A DNA stretch of 64,000 nucleotides from Hofstenia miamia (GCA_004352715.1 SCFE01000036.1:10101-74100); one strand, 5' to 3'. Positions 1 through 12,288 are shown, counted from the first letter of the stretch. Translations and numbers: made by a program. The notes: a model not told the origin generated them from the letters alone.

Positions 1-374
1 TATAAAATTAAAAAAATGGCTTCTGGAGCTAGGTATCTTTATCATCTCAGAAAAATTTCAAATACGTACCACAAACAATTAATAAATGCACTCTGCCTTT
101 CACACTTTCAATATTGCTCATTCCTCTTTACAAATAAATAGTAATTCAAAACATCGCATCCTACTGTCCAAAACTTTCAATTGGTCCCTTAAAAAACTCA
201 ATTTTGGACACTTGTTATCAATATTATTTAAATTCAAATTTGGTCAAGCCGCAATTTCGTTTTTAAAACAGTATATTAAATTAAATGAACGGTCTCAAAC
301 ATTTTTATGCGGGGATAAATGTTTTAATAGTTTTCACCACACGGCAACCAAATTATGGAATAAAATTAATATAT
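1..374 (+). pseudogene. LINE reverse transcriptase, C-terminal fragment
   Basis: The plus strand can be read as the C-terminal part of a non-LTR retrotransposon reverse transcriptase once one stop and small frame changes are ignored. Near the left edge the frame gives a run with ARYLYHLRKI and then LINALCLSHFQYCSFLF, matching the 'lvnAlvlpHldYcs' motif after the polymerase core of jockey/CR1-type LINEs. It ends near ATKLWNKI, the usual end of this domain. The open frame 86-379 covers only part of it and its ATG is not a real start. The fragment begins outside the window and is a dead copy. The assignment rests on motif recall. Confidence 0.55.
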
Positions 375-765
375 TATAACTTTGATAACAAATCTGTTAA
401 CTTAATAATGACTTTCCTTAAAAATCGACAGCAAAGAGTTATACTTAATGGTAAAAAAAAAACCAAAATATATTATGACGGATCGTGGGGCACCACAGGG
501 CACAGCGGACGGACCTATTCTATTTGCAATCTATGTTAATGACGTAACCCAACAGGTAAAAAACAGTAAAATTTATCAATATGCAGATGATACATTATAA
601 GTACTTACTTAAATGCCTTCAATGCATAAAATGCACACACACATTTTAATATTATATATTTATTATATTTGTAAATACCTTTTTGTAGTTTTGTAGTTTA
701 TAATTTTTGTACCTTTTTCTTATAGCAATAAATTGCTTTTGAATTATTATTATTATTATTCCTTC
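375..765 (+). pseudogene. LINE fragment: RT core and 3' end with (ATT)n tail
   Basis: A second LINE piece abuts the first. It reads YNFDNKSVNLIMTFLKNRQQ, then GAPQGT...GPILFAIYVNDV, then IYQYADDTL: RT motifs 4 and 5 with the catalytic YADD at about 580-591. One frame change sits near 480-500. The coding part stops at the TAA after DDTL and is followed by an AT-rich 3' end with AATAAA near 725 and an ATT trinucleotide tail at about 743-760. A trinucleotide rather than poly(A) tail is common in several animal LINE clades. The order (C-terminal piece before core piece) shows two copies or a rearrangement, not one element. Confidence 0.6.
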
Positions 766-784
766 TTACTTCTGACAGCTTCAT

Positions 785-910
785 GCTGGTATCNTTCTTA
801 CTCACTGCTCCTAGTGCTCCTACAACGACCGGGACTACTTCAACTTTGTTTAACTTCCACAGCCTTTCTATTTCCTCTGGCCAACTTTCTATTCTTGTCT
901 ATCTTCTCTT
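785..910 (-). pseudogene. LINE C-terminal fragment (minus strand)
   Basis: The reverse complement contains WPEEIERLWKL followed by KVEVVPVVVGALG in one open frame. This resembles a conserved stretch near the C-terminus of reverse transcriptases from some animal LINEs. A TAG lies upstream of the matching stretch and an N at 794 downstream. The plus-strand open frame 733-990 over the same bases is a shadow. The fragment is too short to assign to a clade. Confidence 0.5.
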
Positions 911-1224
911 TCACTTGCATGTTAAATAGATATTTTGCAAAAAAATTACAAGTACAGGAAATGACCAAAACTTATTTCATATTTGAATAATAGGTAAGCA
1001 AAAATATATCATATGTTGAAACTAGTTAAAGAAATTAAATCAACATTTATTAAAAAGATATGCCAAAATCAACTTGATATTCAATAAAGTTATATATTTG
1101 AAGCATTATAATTGATTTCTACTTTTCTATATTTTATCGCTAAGCACTAACTGGAATTCTAATGAAAGTAAACAGTATTGCATTAATAAAAATGATACTC
1201 AGGATTGTAATTCTAAATAATTTG

Positions 1225-1365
1225 ATAAGGGTGCTCTAAGTTTGAGTACTGAATTTTTATCTTCTACAATTTTATCACGTTTAAGTGCTCAACAAATAAA
1301 ATTGAGCACGGTGGGCTTAGCCCCCTCCCCTCTGAGCACGGCCCCGAGTGCTCCTCTAAGAATAC
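1225..1365. repeat. Interspersed repeat, copy A (CTGAGCACGG type)
   Basis: A patch with unusual local GC holds repeated GAGCACGG/GAGTGCTC words and the block GGGCTTAGCCCCCTCCCCTC. Its reverse complement aligns by eye with 18455-18600, which has GCTCAGAGGGAGGGGGCTCAGCCCACC followed by the same 'aagctcaatt...ttatttgtt' spacing. Two copies in opposite orientation 17 kb apart indicate a dispersed non-coding repeat family. No coding capacity or terminal repeats were seen. Confidence 0.45.
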
Positions 1366-2034
1366 TGTTTATCTAAACTAGAAATTTGCCGAATGCTTTT
1401 GTCTAAGAAAAAAATCTGTACCACATGAAACCTAAACTAAAATAAGTATTCCTAAGCTAAATTTTGCATTACAGCAAAGAAATATGAATGCAGATTTGTT
1501 GAGAAGATTCGCAAGGTTGCAATTTCTGCTAGTTTAGTTTTGAAAAGTAATTTCAATAATTAAATGAAACAATAAAGATATTTCTGCAATGATGTTTGAA
1601 TTATTTGTGGGAAACATTGCCCGACTGATATGCAACTGCATGTGTTTATAATATTCAATTGGTCTTCTATGTGATGTAGTGTAAGTTTACAGCTAAATTT
1701 TGAAGTTTTCCACATTGTTTGTGTGAATAATATAGGAAAATTGCTGAAAAATTCAAATTATTTAGCAAATGTGAAGAATATCAACATAAAAATGTAAATT
1801 TCTGAAAATTGTTAGATTACTCAGGAAAGCATTAATTGAGAATCATTCCTTGGGAAAACTAGTATAACAGTAATCCACTTTGTCAAAGAAACACAAAAAT
1901 TAACTATTCCAATTTTAGAGTTAAATTTAAATCGTTTTCGTTTGGAAATTATTTTCTGGATTTTTGATATTGCACAAGATCAATACGAACACGACGCGCT
2001 AGAAAAATATTACAATATACAAATGAAAATGAAT

Positions 2035-2852
2035 GTTCGTGGTTAGAAATATATAAATATATTTCAAATATCATTTTTGTTAAACCGAAGATTGCCTTAA
2101 ACTACCTATGTGAGTCCTTTAGACGTCATATGATGAACACAAGCCAATGCAGTAATTCTCCTATTCCGGATGATGATACTTATGATGATTGGTTACCACT
2201 GTGCTCATACTTGGAAATCTTTAATTACCTTAATGATCTTAAAGGAAGTGAATCGATTGGTGAAAATGCTATACCAGGAATTATATATAAGCGTGCGGCC
2301 ATTTGGTTATTAGAGCTATTATGTAATATAATTAATTCATGCTTAGAAAAAGGAATTTTTCCTAAAAGATCCAAAATTGAATCAATTACGTCCATTCCAA
2401 AGAATAACATAACAAAAGACTTCAGCTTCGGGCCTATTTCTAAACTAGGAATTGCATCCAAAATTTAGGAGAAGTGGTTTACAAAAGTCTCTCAAAAGTT
2501 TATTTCAAATTAAAACTTAAATCAATTCGCGTATTTAAAAGGGCGCTCGACAACCACAGCTTTGATAAAAAGCATGGATAGGAGCTCTTATACAAGCAAT
2601 ATATTTCACAAGGGCGTTTGATTCAGTAGCACATGACAAAATCATCAACAAATTTACTTTGAATCATTTTCCATTGGGATATATCAATTCTATCTATTAT
2701 CTTTCTGGTAGATCAATAAGAATATCTTAAAATAACTTCAAAAGTGATATTTTCGGAATTACTTCTGGATTACCACAAGGCTCAATCCTGGGATCGCCTT
2801 TATTTTCAGTTTATGTAGCGGACCTTTCAACAATTCTCAACAATTATTAAAG
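2035..2852 (+). pseudogene. LINE reverse transcriptase fragment
   Basis: This reads as the N-terminal and central part of a jockey/CR1-like reverse transcriptase. Open frame 2130-2468 gives YLEIFNYLNDLKGSESIGEN, then GIIYKRA and PKRSKIESITSIPKNN, then FGPISKLGIASKI, the 'R-P-I-S' block of LINE RTs. After a break the next segments read FTRAFDSVAHDKI (RT motif A, catalytic D) at about 2605-2645 and SGLPQGSILGSPLFSVYVADL (motif B) at about 2765-2825. Several stops and frameshifts separate them and the YADD motif is missing because the copy ends at about 2850 against the gypsy-like piece. It is an inactive remnant. Confidence 0.65.
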
Positions 2853-2867
2853 ATGTCAAAACATTAA

Positions 2868-3998
2868 CTTCAATGTGTCAAGTGTATTGTTCTCCGAACC
2901 CCAAGTTTGTCTCTGCGCCAAAAGAAAGTGTTATTAAGTCAACAAAACCTTTCGAAAGACTGTCTCTGGACTTCGTTGGGCCAAAGGTACCAGCTCTGAA
3001 AACGGGAAGCACAATGCTGTTGACAACTATTGATGAGTATAGTCGATTTCCTTTTGCTTTTGTTGTTAAAACTGCAACTTATGATTCAGTTATTGGGTCT
3101 CTTAAGAAATTGTTCAGTGTTTTTGTTTGCCCTGCAGCTATTCATAGTGATAGAGGAGCTTAATTTCAGTCAGACAAATTTCGACAGTTCTGTTTAGACA
3201 ATGGCATTGCTCAAACTCAAGCATCTCTTTATCATACGATTAGAAATAGTCAGTGTAAACGTTAAAATGGAACAATTTGGAAAGCAGTCAGTTGCACTTT
3301 AGAGTCTCAGAAATTGCCGTCTAACCATTGGGAAGGAGTGTTGGATGACCCTTTGCCGTCTGTTCGAATGTTATTGTGTACCGACACAAATCAGACACCA
3401 CATGACAGATTTTTCAACTTTAGAAGAAGAAATTTAGTAGCTTATGTACTTCCCAGTTGGATTCGACCAGGTGTTCAAGCTTTTCTCAAAAATTTTGTCA
3501 GAAACAAGAGTGATCCTCTTGTGAGACCTGTTAAAATTGTCAAGGTTTTTAGTCAAAAGGTGGTGAGGATCGAATATGATAATGGTCGTCAAAGTACTGT
3601 GTCCATAAGTGATTTAACTCTGTCTGGTGATAATGCATCAGTCGAGCCTAATTCGACTAGCAGGAAACATATCGGAGATGATATTGATTTGGACTTCGAC
3701 CAAGTTGAGCCAGATCGTGTTTTGGAAAGATGTGTGTTTTCCAGAAACTAATCCCGTAACAATCTTTAAACCTGAAAGTAGTTCTACTGAAGAGATGACG
3801 GTTGTGTCTTCGCCTGCTTGTAATGTGGACACTGCTACCAGAAACAGTGTTTCGACTCCCATTCAGCTTCCTCAACAACAGACAATTGATAGTACTATGG
3901 AAACTTTGCAAAATGCCAACTCCGACATTCAACTGCGTCGCTCTGGACGAGTTCGGAAAGAGCCAGGTCGTTTTAAAGATTTTGTGTCCAAGTTTTAA
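2868..3998 (+). pseudogene. Ty3/gypsy-like integrase and C-terminal tail, broken
   Basis: This is the 3' pol end of an LTR retrotransposon. Frame 2873-3163 starts in the end of the zinc-binding HHCC module (CQVYC...NPKF) and gives ERLSLDFVGP (first catalytic D), DEYSRFPFAF and IHSDRGA (second catalytic D). A TAA follows directly. After it FQSDKFRQFC and the region for the third acidic residue can be read, but the expected glutamate codon is AAA (lysine) and is followed by another stop, so the D,D,E triad is lost. Frame 3314-3751 continues the C-terminal integrase domain (LPSVRMLLCTDTNQTPHDR...) and shifts frame near 3735 into RRSGRVRKEPGRF at about 3930-3975. No gag, protease or RT is present. 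Confidence 0.7.
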
Positions 3999-4155
3999 GT
4001 GAAGGAGAAAGATATGAATGATGAAGTTTTAGGAAACTTGTTTTAAACGACAGTTTATCACATGTAGATTAATAATGTGTGGTTTATCTTCTAGATCTTG
4101 TCTGAATAAAGCTGCATAAGCAGTTTCTCTTTCTTGAGCCTAGTGATAATCACAA
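3998..4155 (+). repeat. Possible 3' LTR remnant of the gypsy-like element
   Basis: Directly after the last integrase-tail codon comes a purine-rich run (GTGAAGGAGAAAGA, about 4000-4013) in the place expected for a polypurine tract. It is followed by about 140 bp containing TCTGAATAAAGCTGC (polyadenylation signal) and ending near ATAATCACAACA. This layout fits a 3' LTR, but no 5' partner exists in the window to compare with and the borders are guesses. Confidence 0.3.
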
Positions 4156-4174
4156 CACGAACTTGTTCCGGAGT

Positions 4175-5085
4175 TTATTTTGTGGAATCTATGTAAAAAT
4201 GTGGTAAATGAAATGAACAAAGGAAAAGTTTTTTGCCTTTAAAAATAGCAGTTGGCATTTTTTACGAAGGTAGGCCATTTTTTGAAACCATAGCTCACTT
4301 AGTCTTTTCTAATTGAAAGATATATATAATTGTATTCCAGATTTTAGGGTTTCTTTCAAATTTTGTTTGCCAATATACTCAAATGTATAAAATGTGACTA
4401 AGGAATTTTTCTGCTAGAGGCTTCAATTTGAAACACCGTTTGAATATATATTTTATACTAAATTAAAAATTTTGAATGCTTACATTCAAATGATTGCATT
4501 ATCACTATATATTTTACGAAGACGTGATTTCTAATAGTCTAGTTACATATTTATAATTCATTGTCATAATTAATAATTGATTTACTATAGTAAATATTTA
4601 TTAAGTTAATTTGTGGATTCTACAAAATTTTGGAAATTTGTTTTGTTTCACTTATTAATTATTTTTGTGGATTCCACAAACTTTCAGAAAAGAATTATTT
4701 TTCGAGAGTCTATTGTTGTGGCAAGCTACTTTGTTTCCTTTATCAATAATTTTTTGTGGATTCCATAAAATTTTGGAAGAAAATTATATTTCATGTATCA
4801 AATATTTTTGTGGATTTCAAAAAATCTCTGAAGAGGATTCTAATTCAATAGTAATTTTTTCTATAATCGACAAAATTTTTGAATAGAAATTTACATCACT
4901 TGCCAATTACTTTGGTGGGTTCCACAAAATCTCTGAATATCTATTTCGATAGTCACTCTTTGTGGATTCGACAAATTGTTTGAAATATGCTTTGTTTCAC
5001 GTGCCTGTTATTTTTATAAATTCCACTAATTTCTGAAGAGAATTTTACTTCACTTATCATTTATTTTTGTACCTAAAAACTTCTA
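4175..5085. repeat. Degenerate ~54-bp minisatellite with palindromic core
   Basis: About nine tandem units follow the scheme TTTTTGTGGATTCCACAAA, then an AT-rich stretch with TTTCTGAAAAGAATT, then TTTCACTTATCAATTA. The GTGG core recurs at about 4613, 4667, 4718, 4756, 4810, 4861 (degenerate), 4915, 4962, 5016 (degenerate) and 5069, mostly 47-54 bp apart. Half of the core reads back as its own complement (TTTGTGG/CCACAAA), so each unit could form a small hairpin. A single outlier TTTTGTGGAATCT sits at about 4178. The open frame 4665-4886 is only this repeat read as protein. Confidence 0.6.
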
Positions 5086-5089
5086 AGCA

Positions 5090-6835
5090 TATGTAAAAAC
5101 AGTGCACACAGATGCAAAATAATCAGAATGTAATAAATTATTAATATATACATTATGCTGTTTTAAATTACTTTGTCTGCTAGTACACAGCAATATTCAA
5201 CTTTCCTAAAATTTATTAAAATGAATATTCGAAATACTGTCTTGTTCCATTCCCTAATGGATAAACTAATCAATATTTTGATGCTGATTGTACTTTAATA
5301 TATTAAATTTGAAAAAAACAGACTAATAAAAAGCAGAAAAATGCATATGTACGAATTATATTATCTGCAAAGAACACTCCAAACCTTTAGTGACAAACTG
5401 TTTTTCTTGTTCATTAACTTAAACATTTCTTTTCTTGATATCTTAAATATTTTTTCTTCTTCATTTATTTTTTAACCTCCCAACATTTTGCTTCCTCTTT
5501 TTTGCATTTCTAGAAATTGAAGAAATATAAAAAACTATATTATGTTGATCATTATTACTGAGGCAAAATTCAATTATTTAAAATTATAATATTGAATTAT
5601 GCCTAATGTTTCGTAAGAGCACTAGTTGATTTCATACATTAACCATTTTTCTGGCCTGCTTCTTATGCACTTCTGAATGTGTTCCAACTTAATGATTGCC
5701 ACTTTCTTCTTTGAAAACTTTTCTTTCCGTTCATTAATGCTACTTAATATATTTTCACTGATATAAATCCGTTTTCTTTATGAATTTTTGAAAGTGTTGG
5801 TCATGATAATTCGTCATTTTGCCTGATGCTCCAATGATACAGGGAACTGTGACTGCTGAAAATATGACATCGTATTCACCCTCACGTCTTGTAAAAAATT
5901 AACGAATTAGAGCAAGGAAATAGTTCTTCAGGAAAATGTTACTTTTCTTACTTCCTTCAAGTTTCATACAAAATTTTGAACTGGAACTTCAAATGTTTGT
6001 AGGTAAAAAAAATCCGTTATTACTTCCCCATCAAATGCTCAAAGCCACCTTTTGTTATGTTAGCAGTTTCTTTGAATAATCACACGTGTCTACTATATTT
6101 TACCTCAAATCAAGATAATAAAATACAAAGAATTAAGCAATAGTGCATTCGGTAATATTAAAACTGTATGACTTTATTATTATATTCTTAATATATTAAC
6201 TTGAAAAATGTTTATTAAAAATTTTAGTGAAAAATAAATTGCTGCTCAACCTTGCATTTTTTTATTTCTAAGAAAAATGTCGAAAATTTCATTAACTTCC
6301 AAAATGTATAAAAAAATAATTTTGTGCAAAAATAATCATGCAGATATCTCCTAATAAGGATCCTGTATACATATGATCAGTGAAGAATTTACGAGTGAAA
6401 AATAGTTATCCTCCAGAGCAACATCATTTACTAATATACAATGAGGCAATTAGAAAATATTTACTCATTTATTTAGAAATATGTGCTGAACCAATTTTTT
6501 GTCATTCTTTGACAGATTTCCCCAATTTCCTAATTGTAAGCAATGAAGATCGCATTTTTCTTTAGAAAGTTGTGCAGTTCAACATGAATTTTAGGCTTCA
6601 AGTAAACTAGTTGCGAAAAACACCCGTTGGTGATTTTTTAGGTGAAAAAAGTCGTCTTTTGAAGTCTATTAATAATTCCATAATTGGAAAAATGAGCAAT
6701 TTTTAGCTTAGTTTAAGAATTTGAAAAATGTCGTTTAGCATTCTGCATATATTGTTCTATTGGTTTTCGAAAACGTCAAAGGCCTACGTCACATTATCAA
6801 AGTTATTACTGAGGTAAACAAGACGTTATGCAACC
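5090..6835. other. AT-rich stretch, nothing recognised
   Basis: No open frame with recognisable protein motifs, no clear transposon ends and no RNA gene were seen. The 61-codon open frame at 6380-6565 has no familiar motif. Confidence 0.4.
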
Positions 6836-6838
6836 ACG

Positions 6839-6862
6839 ATATATATATATATATATATATAT
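6839..6862. repeat. (TA)n microsatellite
   Basis: A pure TA run immediately before the 6863 element. Confidence 0.9.
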
Positions 6863-7133
6863 CAGGGGCGTCACGCCATTGGGGATGAGGAGCCGCCCCC
6901 CAGAAATTTTTGCAAGTAATAGTTTCTATAGATATTTTTAAGCCAATAGATTTATATTAACTTTTGGTAAAGATTCTTTCGAGGTTTGATTCAGGGGGGC
7001 TTCTTTTTTGTTGTAAATGACTTGTTTTCGAATGTTTATCCTTTGACTGCTCGGGAGATCGGTGCATATGAAGCAAAAGTCTACATGAATATATTTTCGC
7101 CCCCCCTCCAAAATCAGGTGCGTGACGCCACTG
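6863..7133. mobile_element. Short non-autonomous DNA element with CAGKGGCGT ends
   Basis: A 271-bp sequence begins CAGGGGCGTCACGCCATTGG and its far end, read from the other strand, begins CAGTGGCGTCACGCACCTG, giving imperfect terminal inverted repeats of about 15-19 bp. Both ends sit directly against TA microsatellites, so a target duplication cannot be told from the repeat. The inside has C-rich runs near both ends and no coding capacity. CAG-type ends occur in hAT and some other DNA transposons; the superfamily is not settled. Confidence 0.5.
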
Positions 7134-7152
7134 ATATATATATATATATATA
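7134..7152. repeat. (TA)n microsatellite at gap edge
   Basis: A TA run that ends in the 1000-N gap. Confidence 0.85.
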
Positions 7153-8152
7153 NNNNNNNNNNNNNNNNNNNNNNNNNNNNNNNNNNNNNNNNNNNNNNNN
7201 NNNNNNNNNNNNNNNNNNNNNNNNNNNNNNNNNNNNNNNNNNNNNNNNNNNNNNNNNNNNNNNNNNNNNNNNNNNNNNNNNNNNNNNNNNNNNNNNNNNN
7301 NNNNNNNNNNNNNNNNNNNNNNNNNNNNNNNNNNNNNNNNNNNNNNNNNNNNNNNNNNNNNNNNNNNNNNNNNNNNNNNNNNNNNNNNNNNNNNNNNNNN
7401 NNNNNNNNNNNNNNNNNNNNNNNNNNNNNNNNNNNNNNNNNNNNNNNNNNNNNNNNNNNNNNNNNNNNNNNNNNNNNNNNNNNNNNNNNNNNNNNNNNNN
7501 NNNNNNNNNNNNNNNNNNNNNNNNNNNNNNNNNNNNNNNNNNNNNNNNNNNNNNNNNNNNNNNNNNNNNNNNNNNNNNNNNNNNNNNNNNNNNNNNNNNN
7601 NNNNNNNNNNNNNNNNNNNNNNNNNNNNNNNNNNNNNNNNNNNNNNNNNNNNNNNNNNNNNNNNNNNNNNNNNNNNNNNNNNNNNNNNNNNNNNNNNNNN
7701 NNNNNNNNNNNNNNNNNNNNNNNNNNNNNNNNNNNNNNNNNNNNNNNNNNNNNNNNNNNNNNNNNNNNNNNNNNNNNNNNNNNNNNNNNNNNNNNNNNNN
7801 NNNNNNNNNNNNNNNNNNNNNNNNNNNNNNNNNNNNNNNNNNNNNNNNNNNNNNNNNNNNNNNNNNNNNNNNNNNNNNNNNNNNNNNNNNNNNNNNNNNN
7901 NNNNNNNNNNNNNNNNNNNNNNNNNNNNNNNNNNNNNNNNNNNNNNNNNNNNNNNNNNNNNNNNNNNNNNNNNNNNNNNNNNNNNNNNNNNNNNNNNNNN
8001 NNNNNNNNNNNNNNNNNNNNNNNNNNNNNNNNNNNNNNNNNNNNNNNNNNNNNNNNNNNNNNNNNNNNNNNNNNNNNNNNNNNNNNNNNNNNNNNNNNNN
8101 NNNNNNNNNNNNNNNNNNNNNNNNNNNNNNNNNNNNNNNNNNNNNNNNNNNN
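7153..8152. other. Assembly gap, exactly 1000 N
   Basis: A round-number gap with TA repeats on both sides. The true content and length are unknown. Open frames spanning it are artefacts. Confidence 0.95.
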
Positions 8153-8171
8153 ATATATATATATATATATA
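8153..8171. repeat. (TA)n microsatellite at gap edge
   Basis: A TA run continuing out of the N gap. Confidence 0.85.
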
Positions 8172-11100
8172 CCCTGATACATGTTTTTGCAACTAAGTTT
8201 CGTATAAGTTGCAATAAAAAGTTTTATCACACACTTGTAATAATTATTTATAAAATTTATTTCTAAGATGTAATAGCGAATGGAAATCCGAAAATATGTC
8301 AACGGAGATGATTTCCTGATACGAGATATTGTAAATTTAGCTGATTTATTAATAAGGAATTAGGATTTTGAATTTAAATCCACTTACAATTCACATTTGA
8401 TCTTGATATGATATGAGTAAAAAAATTAGTCTAATGTAATTGTTATTAGATGAAATTAACAATTCAATTTTACTATAATGAAATAGATTGTAGAAAGACA
8501 AGCACTACAATGAACTTCATTATCAAAGTTATTACTTAACTAATTACTTTTACAACTTCTTCTTTTGTATTTCTCTTTACTAAGGTTTCTTTTAAGTGCC
8601 TTGATATTTCTAGATTAAAAGTAAATTTAAATCCGTGAAGGTTCTTTAGTTTTAAGCTTTGAAAACCATGATTCTGGAATGTCTGGCTTGTAAAATGATT
8701 GAGTTGTATTTGGAAGTAATTTCCCCATAAATTCTTAATTCATTTTTATTAATAAAGCTTTTGCAACTTTTTTTGGAGATTTTCTGCAATATGTAATATT
8801 GATGGGATTAGGGCATTACCGTCTTGAACTTAAACTATCTAAAACTGTTTTCTATTTACATCAAATACATACATACAGATGTACATTAAAAAACCTAGAT
8901 TCCTTTCAAATAAATTTAAAAATTAATTGGCATTACAAAATTTTATACATTTTTGAATAGCCGCAAATAGGCACTAACTAATGCTTTTTGAAAAAAAGGT
9001 CACTCTTATAGGAATAATTCAACGTAATTATCCATGAGGGTAAAGCTTTCAAGTGGATTGTTTAGATCAAAGTTCATTTTTTTCATTAGAAAGTAATAGT
9101 GTGTATCAGGAATGTGTAAAATTTAAAATGATCATTCCTTGCACTAAAAACAAAAAACAAATAGATAAAGATCAACTGCGCTTTGTCTACAATTTGCTTA
9201 GCACTAATCCTAGCGACAGTCTGATAGCTGACTTCAGGACTAAATTTTAGTTAAAATGATTCCTTTACATTTCTACAGAAAAACTTTCAGTGCCTCAATT
9301 TAGTCAAACTTTCCTTTGAGTGATTTTCATGCGTCAGGAACTACTAATTGAAAGCTTGAAAATGTTTGATGTTAACACATAAAAGTAACCATTTCAGAAA
9401 AAAATATAATTCCTTGTTTTGAGACGCTTGACTGGTCATAATAAATGGAAAGTTCATATGCCTTCATTGGGGAAAATAGTGCAATTTTCAAATATTCCTC
9501 TTTGTAGTAATACCGCTAAGGAAATTCAAAGTCCCATTTCTCTGTTTAACATTAAATGAAAACTATTAATATCAGGAGAATAAACATATTTCTTTTAGAA
9601 GAGCTTTTACCATTTGAAGAAACTAAAACTGAAATTATCTTGGCTTCTTCAGTAATAAAATAATATATGTACTTTTCGAAGTTCATACTTGTAATAAAAA
9701 CACAGATGGCATTCGTATTAGATACATATTTTTTTACATTTATTGAAATGCGCTTAGAACACCTGTTCAGTAAAGACAGTCCATGTACGAAATAGATGTA
9801 ATATCTATCCCCATGAGGAAAAAAATTATTTAAAATAACTATAATTTTGTTGATACTGATTTGAATTTAAATCTAAATTGATGATTTGGATAATCAATTT
9901 AACCCAGGTTATAACATATATTTTATATTATTGTAATATACATTATCTATTATTGTTTTAGCTTATATTACAACACATAGGGCTTTGTATAAAATATCTT
10001 CATTTAACGTGAGATTTGCATATTTCACATTTTCTTTTTCTATAGCAAAGGATTTGATAAGACAAGCAATGACCAAATATCACGCCTACAGAACTTACGA
10101 AACAAAGTTGTTGACAAATATTGGATATAAATGATTGAATGAGCAATTGAATATTAAACTGAGAACAGCCAATGTCTGTATATACAAACTCTATTTTGTA
10201 GATTAAGTGACCTCAAACAAAAAAGGGGCTGTACAAAAATCAACAGTACATTGAAGTGGGGCGGGAGTCACATGCCTGACTTGCAACTCATTGAAAATAT
10301 CAATCTAAGGCACTCGACCAAATCCAGAACTATTCCCAATTCACGTATAGTAAATTCATTAGGTAGGCGAGTATTATGAACACATCGATCCATTTAGACA
10401 AGAAAAATTAAAATTAATAGCGCAAATCTGAGTTGGTGGAAAAGCCTTTGCATAAAATGTCAGACATGTGTAATATGCTTATTTTCTACAATAGATTATG
10501 TATATGGAAGATGCTTGTATATATTTGAATTTATACTGTTTTTCATTGCGCCACAGTTTGTAAGCAAGAAATATTTCACTCTTCACTTGTATGGGAGAGG
10601 AAATATTAGAAATTTGCTTTTATAAAATATTATTGATATTTAGCATGCAGGAATGAGCTGACGTCAGCCAATTACCAGCCTTGAAATCTTGTGCTGGTTC
10701 CAACTCTGATTCAGGCACAGCAATACACTTTAGTGTAAACAAAGGTAAAAATTCATTTATTACCAAAATATGTAAACCACTTTAATACGTTAACACAAAC
10801 TTCATTTAAAAAGTGACAAAAAATTAATTGAAGTATTTCCATTAATATGTGATTTTCTCCATGAAGCTCGTACACTCCCCTCATCTCAATAATCCATTTA
10901 GTCGTACATCAATTAGAATTATTAAGAGGAAGCTCGGAGCAAACTAAATAGACATTTTTCTTTAATTAAACTAGTTTTGAAACTCCGTATTTTTGAATGC
11001 TCGAATCACTCTCTTAGTAGACAACTCTTAGATATATTATCAAGATTGCATAAGTTATTATGACATTAAAGTAAGTTGTGACCTTTCAGACTATTATTTT

Positions 11101-12280
11101 TACTTCAATTACAAATTAAATCATGACTTGGAATTTATTGAATGTATAAAATAACATTTTAAAAATTGAAATACTGGAGGAAATATTTTTGCAAAGATTA
11201 GTAGTGAATCTTCATGGCAAAATCTAATTGTTGTTCTTATATATACATGTAGTTCTCATTTTTTCGATTACTAATTAACAAACTGAGAGATCAGATTACT
11301 AAATTCTAGAAGAGTTGATTTGGCAATCGATGAGCTCATGTTAAGCCAATAAATATAGTCTTGAACAAGAAATTTTTCACGGGGAAAAGTCCAAAACTAA
11401 TAGTTTTCTATCATTCAGGTGGTTATTACACTCATACATGAGGCACAATGCTTAGGTTGTATTCTCAATATATACTCCTTTTAAAGAACACTATAAAAAT
11501 ATGAGTTGCTTAAGCATATTTGTAGAAATCCTAAGAGGTTTCTGGTAAGTAAAATATTTCTACTAAAAATAATTAGCATTTGAAAATTGCGCCTGTCAGT
11601 TTCTTGGAATGTGACCATTTGATTAAATTGTTTGATTATCGGGTTAGTCCTTGTACAAAATCAAAATGCATTTAGCTTTTAATCATTATTTTTGGGCAAA
11701 TAAATTACTTTCCAATAAGATCAATTAAGACAAGTTACAGTGGAAGCTAAGCTGCCAATCAAGCGCTGATCACTGAACAATCCAAAGAGAGGACCAAACA
11801 TATTTTCAACCTGAATCTGAATTCAACATGTATGTAATCTATTTTCCGAAATTTTTTTTTCATTTAAGAGACAATCTTTTTATAATCTATCTATACAAGA
11901 AGTTATTTTGAAAGAATTTTCTTCCATTAACCTTTTGTTCCCAGTGATGTATTAGAAAAGGTTTGCAATATGAAATACTTTATGCCGGTCACTTGCTACT
12001 TTACATATGACATATATGTTTGCTCAAGGACAATAATTGTCATTGGCTTAAATCAAGAAAAATACTAAGAAGTTTTTATTAGCTTAAACTATTACCATTA
12101 GTACTATGGTAATTCAAATAAAGGCAATAATATTTACTTATAATATATTTATGGAATAGTCCATATATTTAATATGTCTATGAGAAATAATTATATAGAA
12201 ATTATAATATGAGGCCAATATGAGACAATTGAGGAATGAGCGCACGGATATTGTCAGCATATTTCATGCATTTGCACTGC
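8172..12280. other. AT-rich intergenic stretch, nothing firm
   Basis: No recognisable protein, transposon end or RNA gene was found. The 65-codon open frame at 9053-9250 has no known motif. A slightly GC-richer patch lies at 10220-10330 (GAAGTGGGGCGGGAGTCACA) without readable structure. Confidence 0.35.
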
Positions 12281-12288
12281 ATTGAAAC

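Noticed and set aside
733-990. Plus-strand 85-codon open frame
   Set aside because: The minus strand reads as a LINE fragment, so this is its antisense shadow.
4610-5085. CRISPR-like array
   Set aside because: Units are degenerate throughout, spacers are not distinct, and the context is an animal genome; it is a minisatellite.
6938-8302. Several open frames of 350-450 codons
   Set aside because: They consist mostly of the 1000-N gap and TA repeats.
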